Assembly: GCA_035304085.1 (NCBI GenBank)
Contig: DATGQT010000011.1
Coordinates: 1 to 19,963, forward strand
DNA: 19,963 nt
Source: DATGQT01 sp035304085
Lineage (GTDB): Bacteria > Bacteroidota > Rhodothermia > Rhodothermales > Rubricoccaceae
Direction of reading: 5' to 3'
Below the pieces are notes generated by a model, which was given only the letters and a program-made list of their open reading frames with translations, searched no databases and was not told where the DNA came from. The position numbers and the translations under genes are program-made. Each line of letters opens with the position of its first letter. The first letter of the stretch is position 1. Below, in pieces: positions 13,985 through 19,963 of the stretch.

Positions 13985-16321
13985 ATGCCGGTGCTGCCGC
14001 CCGCCCGGCCCCTCCCCGTGTCCCGAAAGCCGCTCGTTCGCACCCTCGGCTCCCGCCTCCGGCTCCGCCCCCCGGCGCTCCCGCTCCTGCGGAGCGGCCG
14101 CGCGCGGCGCGTGCTGCTGTGGGCGGCCTCGGCGACGCTGTTCCTGGCGCTGACGCTGGCGCTCGGCGGGCTCGCCGTCGTCGGCGCGCCGGTGGCGACG
14201 GTGACGCGGGTGGCGCTCAACGTGGGCGCGGTGGGGCTGGGGCTGCTGCTCTACCCCCTCCTCGCCCCCTACTTCGAGCGCGGCCCGAGCGACCCCATCC
14301 GCGCGCTGTGGACGGTGCTCCTGTTCGCCCTCGGCCTCCTCGGCGCGTTCTTCCTCCAGCCCGTCGTCTTCGGCGCCGCCCGCCTCGACCCGGCGACGGG
14401 GCTGCCGGCCGACCTCGGCGCGGCGATGGACGCCGCGCTCGTGGCCCTCCTCGAGGCCCTCTTCGCCGTCGCCCTCCTCCACACCCTCCGGCCGCTGGTC
14501 CTCTTCCGCCGGACGATCCGCGCCGTCCGGATGTGGGGGGCGTTCGTCGTGCTCGCCACGCTGGCCGCCCTCGCCAGCGCCGCTGCGCCGCCGGACGTCC
14601 CGAACGCGTGGCCCGCCGTCGTGCTCACGGTGCTCGCCGTCGGCGCGATGATCTACGTCTCGTTCCGGCTGGCGTGGATCGTGCCGCTCCCGTTCCGGCG
14701 GAAGCTCGCCGCCCTCGGCCTCGCCTTCGTCCTCGTCGTCGTCCTCGCGTTCGTGCTCGTGCAGCGGTCGGCGGGGACGGGGGCGGCGGCGGCCATGGGG
14801 GACAGCCTCCCGCTCTCGGCGCTGTTCAGCCGGTCGCTGAGCGAGCTCGTCTCGTTCGCCCTCGCCTTCGGCGTGCTCTACGGGAGCACCACGTTCCTGT
14901 CCCTGCTGTTCCACCTCCCCACCTCGGGCACCTACGAGCAGCGCTCGGGCGAGATCCGCGCCTTCCGCGCGCTGGCCGAGCTGACCGGCTCCGTCCTCGA
15001 CCGCCGCCAGCTCCTCGCCATGATCGCCTCGGCGCCGGTGACGGCGGGGATCGCCGAGGCGGCGTGGCTGGCGCTGGTGGACGTGCGGAGCGGCTCGCTC
15101 GCGCCGCGGATCGTCGCGGCCGAGGGGATCGCGGCCGAGGCGGCCGGGCGGCTCACCGACGCCGAGGCGCTCACGGCCGAGGTGGCGACGACGCGCGAGC
15201 CGCTGCTGCTCGGGACGGCCGCCGCCGACCACCGCGTCCGCGCCCGCCCCGGCGACGGCATCGGCAGCCTCCTCGTGCTCCCGCTCACGGCCGGCGGGCA
15301 GGCCCACGGCGCCCTCTTCGCCGCGCGCGCCGTCACGGACGGGTTCGAGGAGGAGGACGCCGGGGCGCTGGCGACGTTCGCCGGGCAGGCCGCCCTCGCG
15401 CTGTCGCACGCGGCCCTCTTCGAGGACGCCCTCGAGAAGGAGCGGATGGCGCGGGAGCTCGCGCTGGCGCGCGAGGTACAGCAGCGGCTCCTCCCCCAGC
15501 ACCTCCCCGAGATCCCCGGCGCCGAGATCGCCGTGGCCGAGCGCCCCGCCCACGAAGTGTGCGGCGACTACTACGACGTCGTCGAGCTCGGCGGCGGGTG
15601 CGTCGGCGTGCTCGTGGCCGACGTGGCCGGGAAGGGAGCTGCGGCGGCGTTCTACATGGCCGAGCTGAAGGGGATCTTCCAGAGCACGGCGCGGCTGACG
15701 CGCTCGCCCGGGGCGTTCCTCGCGCAGGCGAACGAGGCGCTGGCCGGCTCCCTCGGCCGCCACGCCTTCATCTCGGCCGTCTACGGCGTCCTCGACCCCG
15801 CGGCCGGCACGTTCACGTTCGCCCGCGCCGGGCACTGCCCCGTCGTGATGGCGCGCGCGCCCGAGCGCGGCGGCGGCCACTGGCTCCTGCGGGCCGACGG
15901 CCTCGGCCTCGGCCTCGACGCCGGCCCGCTGTTCCGCCGGACGCTCCACGAGCAGGTCGTCCACCTCGCCCCCGGCGACGTCTTCGCCCTCTACTCCGAC
16001 GGCCTCGTCGAGGCGCGCAACGGCGCCGGCGAGGAGTACGGCTACGACCGCCTCACCGAGGCCCTCTGCCGCCACCGCGGCCGCGACGCCGACGGCCTCC
16101 TGGCCGCCCTCCTCGCCGAGCACCGCGCCTTCACCGGCGACACCCCGCACGACGACGACCTCACCCTCGTCGTCCTCCGCTGGAACGGCCGCGACGCCCC
16201 CGCCAACGGCGTGGCCGACGGGGACGACGCCCGCGCCGCCGTCGCCGCCGCCGCGGAGCCCCCCTTCACCGTCCGCCCCGCCTTTCTCAGTGCGGAACTG
16301 GGAATGCGGAGTTCGGAATGA
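13985..16321 (+). CDS. Membrane GAF-SpoIIE (PP2C) serine phosphatase, RsbU-type
   Basis: Protein of 778 residues. Hydrophobic segments between about 42 and 310 form roughly seven membrane helices. A GAF-like sensor domain covers about 325-480, then a coiled-coil linker (EKERMARELALAREVQQRLLP), then a PP2C/SpoIIE phosphatase (about 505-732). Metal and catalytic motifs are CGDYYD (526-531), VADVAGKG (544-551), RAGHCP (614-619), YSDGLVEARN (670-679) and DDDLTLVVLR (723-732). It should remove phosphate from the STAS antagonist encoded just downstream, in answer to a membrane or GAF signal. The last residues (SAELGMRSSE) and the TGA are encoded by the left arm of repeat island G, after a low-complexity Ala-rich tail, so the natural C-terminus has probably been replaced. 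Confidence 0.92.
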   Translation: MPVLPPARPLPVSRKPLVRTLGSRLRLRPPALPLLRSGRARRVLLWAASATLFLALTLALGGLAVVGAPVATVTRVALNVGAVGLGLLLYPLLAPYFERGPSDPIRALWTVLLFALGLLGAFFLQPVVFGAARLDPATGLPADLGAAMDAALVALLEALFAVALLHTLRPLVLFRRTIRAVRMWGAFVVLATLAALASAAAPPDVPNAWPAVVLTVLAVGAMIYVSFRLAWIVPLPFRRKLAALGLAFVLVVVLAFVLVQRSAGTGAAAAMGDSLPLSALFSRSLSELVSFALAFGVLYGSTTFLSLLFHLPTSGTYEQRSGEIRAFRALAELTGSVLDRRQLLAMIASAPVTAGIAEAAWLALVDVRSGSLAPRIVAAEGIAAEAAGRLTDAEALTAEVATTREPLLLGTAAADHRVRARPGDGIGSLLVLPLTAGGQAHGALFAARAVTDGFEEEDAGALATFAGQAALALSHAALFEDALEKERMARELALAREVQQRLLPQHLPEIPGAEIAVAERPAHEVCGDYYDVVELGGGCVGVLVADVAGKGAAAAFYMAELKGIFQSTARLTRSPGAFLAQANEALAGSLGRHAFISAVYGVLDPAAGTFTFARAGHCPVVMARAPERGGGHWLLRADGLGLGLDAGPLFRRTLHEQVVHLAPGDVFALYSDGLVEARNGAGEEYGYDRLTEALCRHRGRDADGLLAALLAEHRAFTGDTPHDDDLTLVVLRWNGRDAPANGVADGDDARAAVAAAAEPPFTVRPAFLSAELGMRSSE

Positions 16322-16357
16322 TCCCTGCCCCGCACTCCACATCCCGCACTCCGGACT
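16291..16357. repeat. Heptamer-repeat island G between phosphatase and STAS genes
   Basis: The left arm holds TGCGGAA (16291-16297), CTGGGAA (16298-16304), TGCGGAG (16305-16311) and TTCGGAA (16312-16318). The inverted right arm holds CCGCACT (16330-16336), CCACATC (16337-16343), CCGCACT (16344-16350) and CCGGACT (16351-16357). An 11-base core separates the arms. The left arm is the coding end of the phosphatase, and the right arm stops four bases before the ATG of the STAS gene, where a ribosome would bind. A long hairpin in the operon mRNA at this point could set the ratio of the two proteins. Confidence 0.85.
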
Positions 16358-16361
16358 CGAC

Positions 16362-16766
16362 ATGAGCAGCTTCTCCGTTTCGTTCCGCCCCCACGCCGGT
16401 ACCGGCCCCGACCCCGGCTCCGCGCCCGACGGCGCGCACGTGTGCGTGCTCGACCTCGCCGGCGAGCTCGACGCCCACACCGCCACCGAGTTCGAGGCCG
16501 CCCTCCAGAAGTGCCTCGACGAGGGCCACACCCGCCTCGTCGTCTCCGGCCGCGACCTCCAGTACATCTCGTCGGCCGGCCTCGGCGTCTTCATGGCCTT
16601 CGTCGAGCCCGTCCGCGAGGCCGGCGGCGACATCAAGATCGCCGCGCTCCAGCCGCGGGTGTTCAACGTGTTCGACCTCCTCGGCTTCCCGCTCCTCTTC
16701 GACATCGTGGACACCGAAGAGGCCGCCGTCGAGCGTTTTACCCAGGGCCCCTCCACCGCCGCCTAG
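16362..16766 (+). CDS. Anti-sigma factor antagonist (STAS domain, RsbV/SpoIIAA-like)
   Basis: Protein of 134 residues from ATG at 16362, a normal length for a single STAS domain. Block VCVLDLAGELDAHTATEFEAAL (28-48) and the phosphorylation loop YISSAGLGVF (68-77) fit the family. Alignment with the usual DSSGLG or DSTGLG places the phospho-acceptor at Ser71, with Ser70 where the Asp normally is. Unphosphorylated antagonist binds the switch kinase and frees its target. The phosphatase upstream would activate it and the kinase downstream would inactivate it. The frame is open further upstream to an ATG at 16290, but that part is repeat island G and is not a plausible N-terminus. Only 11 bases separate it from the next gene. 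Confidence 0.92.
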   Translation: MSSFSVSFRPHAGTGPDPGSAPDGAHVCVLDLAGELDAHTATEFEAALQKCLDEGHTRLVVSGRDLQYISSAGLGVFMAFVEPVREAGGDIKIAALQPRVFNVFDLLGFPLLFDIVDTEEAAVERFTQGPSTAA

Positions 16767-16777
16767 CCGCCAGGCCG

Positions 16778-17212
16778 ATGCGCCGCTGCGCCCCCCGCCT
16801 CACCATCCCCAGCCGGACGAGCCAGCTCGCCCGGGTCCGAGCGCGCGTGGCCTGCTGGGCCGAGGAGGCCGGCCTCGCCGAGAAGGCGGCGCAGGCGCTC
16901 CAGCTCGCCGTCGACGAGGCGTGCGCCAACGCCATCGAGCACGGCTACGGCGGCCGCCCCGACGGCCGCGTCGAGGTCGAGGCCGCCTTCGGCAAGGACG
17001 CCCTCACCGTCACCGTCCGCCACCGCGGCGACCCCTACGACCCCGAGCGCTACCGGCCACCCGAGCTGAGGCGGATGCTGGAGGGGCACCGCGTGCACGG
17101 CTACGGCCTCCACCTCATGCACCGGCTCGTGGACGAGATCGCGTTCCGCCTCCGCGACGGCGCCTCCGAGGTCTGCCTCACCAAGCGCCGCAACGGCCGG
17201 CACGAGGCGTAG
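16778..17212 (+). CDS. HATPase_c switch kinase / anti-sigma factor (RsbW-like)
   Basis: Protein of 144 residues from ATG at 16778. It has the GHKL fold of RsbW-type serine kinases: N-box LAVDEACANAIEHGY (43-57) with Glu47 and Asn51, and a G2-like block HGYGLHLMHRLVDEI (107-121). The G1 block reads VRHRGDPYDP (80-89), where the family usually has Asp-x-Gly followed by PFDP; here His82 takes the place of that Asp, which normally contacts the adenine. The change could weaken ATP binding, leaving a binding partner rather than an active kinase. No sigma factor gene is nearby, so the target is unknown. It is the third gene of the partner-switching operon, 11 bases behind the STAS gene. Confidence 0.9.
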   Translation: MRRCAPRLTIPSRTSQLARVRARVACWAEEAGLAEKAAQALQLAVDEACANAIEHGYGGRPDGRVEVEAAFGKDALTVTVRHRGDPYDPERYRPPELRRMLEGHRVHGYGLHLMHRLVDEIAFRLRDGASEVCLTKRRNGRHEA

Positions 17213-17242
17213 CGGCGGAATAGAGTGGCCCCCGGCGTGCGC

Positions 17243-17250
17243 TATTTTCC
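17243..17250 (+). promoter_or_regulatory. TAnnTT-type -7 box for the lipoprotein gene
   Basis: The sequence TATTTTCC lies 23 bases before the ATG at 17273 and 31 bases after the preceding stop. It suggests that the lipoprotein has its own promoter rather than depending on the phosphatase operon. Confidence 0.45.
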
Positions 17251-17272
17251 CGCCCCGCCAACGCCTCCGCCG

Positions 17273-18391
17273 ATGCCCGCCCTGCGCCCCTTCTCCCTCT
17301 GGCTCCTCGCCGCGCTCTTCGCCCTCCCGGCCTGCGACAGCGGCGGCGAGGTCGCCGGCCCCGACGACATCGACTACCGCACGCTCTTCGCCGCGCCCAC
17401 GGCGGAGGAGGTCGCGGCCGTCGAGGCGGAGTGGGCCGCGCGCGAGAACCCCGCCCGCAACGCCCGCATCGTCGCGGAGGGGATGCAGGACTCGACGGGC
17501 GCCGTCTACGTCATCGAGCACACGCAGACCGGCGCCGACGGGGGCGACGTCACGCACTACGGGCTCGTCCGCATCCCCGGCGTGGGCGCGCGCGTGCCCC
17601 GCCCCGTCGTCGTCGTCCACCACGACGGCGACGACGGCCTCAGCGTCTCCGGCTTCCTCGCCGCCCTCGACCTCTACCCCGTCCTCCGCGACGAGACGGT
17701 CCAGGTGGCGCCGGTCTACCGCTCCGAGACCCTCACGGCCGACGCCGCCGGCCTCTCGGGCACCTACACCGCCGGGGGCGAGCCCAGCCCGTGGGACTAC
17801 GACGTCGACGACGCCATCGGCCTCCTCAACGCCGCCCTCGAGCTCTTCCCCGACGCGATGGACCCGGCGCAGGTGGGCGCCCTCGGCTTCGGCCGCGGCG
17901 GCAACGCCGCCCTCCTCCACGCCGTCCGCGACGACCGCGTCGACGTCGTCACGGACTACTTCGGCCCCGCCGACTTCTTCAACCCCGCTGCGCGGGCGCT
18001 CGCCACCGAGGCCGTCGCCGGCAACCCGGACGTCCTGGCCCTCCCCGGCGTGCAGCATCTCGCCGACACCGTCCTCGACCCCCTCCGCGACGGTTCGCTC
18101 TCGTACGCGGACGCCCGCCTGGCGCTCGTCCGCCGCTCGCCCGGCCTCTTCGCCGGCCGCCTCCCCGACACCCAGGTCCACCACCACCGGCAGGACCCCG
18201 TCGTGCCGATCCAGTTCTCGGAGGCCTTCGGCGTGCTCGCTCAGGGTGCCGTAGACGGGGCGTTCGACGCCAACGTGTACACCAACGCGCTCCCTACCGG
18301 CGTGGGCTCCTACCACGACCCCGCCGCGATGCCGGCGAGCCTGCGGGACACGGAACGGTTCTTCGTGCTGCACCTCCCCGAGGGAGAGTAG
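17273..18391 (+). CDS. Lipoprotein with alpha/beta-hydrolase fold, nucleophile Ser replaced
   Basis: Protein of 372 residues from ATG at 17273. An earlier in-frame GTG at 17225 would put extra residues before the signal peptide. Residues 1-21 end in the lipobox LPAC, so Cys21 is lipidated. The body looks like a prolyl-oligopeptidase-type alpha/beta hydrolase: strand and oxyanion region PVVVVHHDGD (111-120), nucleophile elbow region VGALGFGRGGNAALL (201-215), acid candidate Asp308 in QDPVVP, and His348 in GSYHDP. The elbow usually reads G-H-S-R-G-G. Here it is G205-F-G-R-G-G, so the catalytic Ser is Gly207. The enzyme is therefore probably inactive as a hydrolase and may act as a binding protein. 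It ends 15 bases before the convergent rhamnosidase. Confidence 0.85.
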   Translation: MPALRPFSLWLLAALFALPACDSGGEVAGPDDIDYRTLFAAPTAEEVAAVEAEWAARENPARNARIVAEGMQDSTGAVYVIEHTQTGADGGDVTHYGLVRIPGVGARVPRPVVVVHHDGDDGLSVSGFLAALDLYPVLRDETVQVAPVYRSETLTADAAGLSGTYTAGGEPSPWDYDVDDAIGLLNAALELFPDAMDPAQVGALGFGRGGNAALLHAVRDDRVDVVTDYFGPADFFNPAARALATEAVAGNPDVLALPGVQHLADTVLDPLRDGSLSYADARLALVRRSPGLFAGRLPDTQVHHHRQDPVVPIQFSEAFGVLAQGAVDGAFDANVYTNALPTGVGSYHDPAAMPASLRDTERFFVLHLPEGE

Positions 18392-18406
18392 GTGCCCCGA
18401 GGCGAT

Positions 18407-19963
18407 CTACGCCGAGTGCTTCCGCACACGTAATCCGCCCGCGTCGCGCGTGACCTCGACGGCGCCCGCCGCCAGTGGCAGCACCAGCCGCCCCGCGTAG
18501 CCGTCCACCGCCGCGCCGAGGTGGACGGTCCCCGCGCGGGGGTCCACCCGCTCCACGCCGAAGACGTGCCGGCAGAGGGTGACGGCGACGTGCGCGGCGA
18601 AGCCGTGGCAGCAGCTCGCCGAGGGCGCGTGGTGCTCCCAGAGCGTGCCCGTCGCCTCGGCCATCGGGAGGAAGTAGGCGAGGGCCTCGTCGAGGGCCTG
18701 CCGGCCGTGGCCGTGGCGGCCGAGGAGCTCGATTCGCAGGAAGTAGCCGTTGAGCATGGCGGCCGGGTGGACCTCCGGGTACACGGTGGCCGCGTCGCGG
18801 CGGGGTCCGAAGTCGCGCCGCAGCGTCTCCCACAGGCCGGGGTGCGTCTCGGGTGAGGCGACGCCGAAGTAGAACGCGTAGTACTGCGCGATCTCGGTGC
18901 GGTGCGTGGTGCGCTGGAGCACGCCGTCCTCCCGCAGCGCCTGGTCCACGAAGAAGCGGCCGTCGAACGACTGCTCGGCGATCACCGTGCGGAGGTGCCC
19001 CGCCCGCTCGCGCCACCCCGGCTCATCGTAGAGCCGCCCGGCCGCGTCGAGCGCGGCGGCGTAGAGCGCGTTCGTCGGGTAGTTGACGCCCGCCGTGAAG
19101 TCGTTGGCCCTCGACCACTCGACGAAGACCCAGCTTTCGAGGTCTTCGAGGAGGCCGTCGGCGTTGGCGAAGCGGTCGAAGTAGGCGAAGAGGGCGCGGG
19201 CCTTCGGCGCGAACGCGTCCACGAGGGCGCCGTCGCCGCTGCGGGCGAGGTACTCCTCGAGCTGGAGGACGAGCCAGAGGGGCCAGTTGGGGATGAACAG
19301 GCCGTTGGGGTGGTCGGCCGGGTAGTTCATCGGGAGCATCCCCGCGGGCAGCTCGGGCAGGACCGGCGCGAGCGCGTAGTTCTCCAGGAACGCCCGCTCG
19401 ACGGCCGTGCTGCCGGTGAGGAGGTAAGCGGCGCGGGCGGTGAAGAAGCTGTCGCACGGCCAGCCGGCGCGCTCGCGCGAGGGGCAGTCGGTGAGGAGGT
19501 CGAGGGCGTTGGGGGCGATCGTCTCGCGGGCGGCCTCGAAGAGCGTGGCGAGGCGGGTGTCGCTGCATTCGAACGAGGCCCACCGTGCCTCGGGGTTGTC
19601 GTAGCGGCGGAGCGTAACGGCCTCGACGGTGCAGTCGCCGTCGAGCACGGCCAGCTCGAGGTAGCGCAGCGCGTACGGCTCGAACGTCTCCACCTCGTAC
19701 TCGCCCTCCTCCACCTGGACGTCGAGGACGTTGAGGCAGCGGAGGCGACGCGCGTCCACCATGCCGTCGGTCAGGACCTCGTCGAAGGCGGCGTAGAGGC
19801 GGGCGGGCGTGGCGCAGCGGAGACGAAAGCCGAGGAAGCCGGTCCGGTTGACGCCGAAGTCGAGGAGGGCGAACGTGCTGGCCGGGAGGCCGAGCGGGAG
19901 GTCGAACGGTGCGTCCACCGCCTCGCGGTCCGCGTGCGCGACGGCCTGCCAGTCGAGCGAGGT
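18407..19963 (-). CDS. GH78-type alpha-L-rhamnosidase (partial, 5' end outside window)
   Basis: The minus-strand frame is open from the right edge to the TAG at 18407-18409, giving 518 residues of the C-terminal part. Numbered from the edge: a beta-sandwich domain up to about 125, then an (alpha/alpha)6 catalytic domain with DCPSRERAGWPCD (159-171). This is the bacterial alpha-L-rhamnosidase block with acidic residues Asp159, Glu164 and Asp171. Later come SWVFVEWSR, NALYAAAL and WEHHAPSASCCHGFAAHVA (442-460), where the family has 'WE....S.cHgws', and a small C-terminal beta domain. It should release terminal rhamnose from plant or algal polysaccharides or glycosides. Its location (export) cannot be judged without the N-terminus. 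No other carbohydrate genes are in the window. Confidence 0.85.
   Translation of the reverse strand, partial: TSLDWQAVAHADREAVDAPFDLPLGLPASTFALLDFGVNRTGFLGFRLRCATPARLYAAFDEVLTDGMVDARRLRCLNVLDVQVEEGEYEVETFEPYALRYLELAVLDGDCTVEAVTLRRYDNPEARWASFECSDTRLATLFEAARETIAPNALDLLTDCPSRERAGWPCDSFFTARAAYLLTGSTAVERAFLENYALAPVLPELPAGMLPMNYPADHPNGLFIPNWPLWLVLQLEEYLARSGDGALVDAFAPKARALFAYFDRFANADGLLEDLESWVFVEWSRANDFTAGVNYPTNALYAAALDAAGRLYDEPGWRERAGHLRTVIAEQSFDGRFFVDQALREDGVLQRTTHRTEIAQYYAFYFGVASPETHPGLWETLRRDFGPRRDAATVYPEVHPAAMLNGYFLRIELLGRHGHGRQALDEALAYFLPMAEATGTLWEHHAPSASCCHGFAAHVAVTLCRHVFGVERVDPRAGTVHLGAAVDGYAGRLVLPLAAGAVEVTRDAGGLRVRKHSA

Noticed and set aside
16290..16361. ATG at 16290 as start of the STAS protein
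   Set aside because: The extra N-terminus (MRNWECG...) is translated repeat sequence. A nearly identical peptide also appears in an unrelated frame at island F (11767). ATG at 16362 gives a standard STAS length.
11767..16365. A 1532-codon plus-strand frame across the repeat protein and the phosphatase
   Set aside because: It is antisense to one clear gene and out of frame with another, with low-complexity Arg/Pro/Ala composition. It is an artefact of high GC.
18392..18406. Terminator between the convergent lipoprotein and rhamnosidase genes
   Set aside because: Only 15 bases separate the stops, and no stable hairpin or T tract is visible there or just inside either gene.

Overview
The window is a high-GC (roughly 70 percent) chromosomal segment. 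It most likely comes from a bacterium of the Bacteroidota/Rhodothermota group, such as a Rhodothermales or Rubricoccaceae-type marine organism. Two signs point there: a partial gene at the left edge ends in a type IX secretion (T9SS) sorting domain, and several genes carry a TAnnTT-type -7 box about 30-60 bases ahead of the start, as in the Bacteroidota TAnnTTTG promoter. No plasmid, phage, insertion sequence, CRISPR or RNA gene was seen. The order of housekeeping and transport genes looks chromosomal.

Layout. 1-141: tail of a T9SS-secreted protein, followed by a strong hairpin. 255-5052, minus strand: one half of a heterodimeric ABC exporter (degenerate ATP site), RNase Z (rnz), then the other half (canonical catalytic Glu), all in one direction. 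5189-6301, minus: MFS transporter. 6508-7872, minus: AtuA/DUF1446-family protein. 7960-10503, plus: a small cysteine-containing exported protein and a CPA2 cation/proton antiporter with two C-terminal universal-stress domains. 10547-11755, minus: acetate kinase. 11905-13803, minus: an unrecognised membrane-anchored protein built of four internal repeats. 13985-17212, plus: a partner-switching signalling operon (membrane/GAF/SpoIIE phosphatase, STAS antagonist, HATPase switch kinase). 17273-18391, plus: a lipoprotein with an alpha/beta-hydrolase fold whose nucleophile Ser is replaced by Gly. 18407 to the right edge, minus: a GH78-type alpha-L-rhamnosidase, 5' end outside the window. No stretch over 300 bases lacks a gene.

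The most unusual signal is not a gene. Seven islands of degenerate seven-base tandem repeats lie at gene borders, with one inside a coding region. The unit differs from island to island (for example GTGAAAA, GACCTTC, TGCGGAA, TCTCCCA), but the seven-base period is kept throughout. Five islands have the same architecture: a G/purine-rich arm on the left, a core of about 10-20 bases (about 95 in one case), and an inverted C/pyrimidine-rich arm on the right. The arms supply stop codons, C-terminal residues and 5' ends of neighbouring genes, and one appears to have displaced the start codon of the MFS gene. They resemble in principle the heptanucleotide STRR sequences of filamentous cyanobacteria. 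I do not know of a described equivalent in this lineage.
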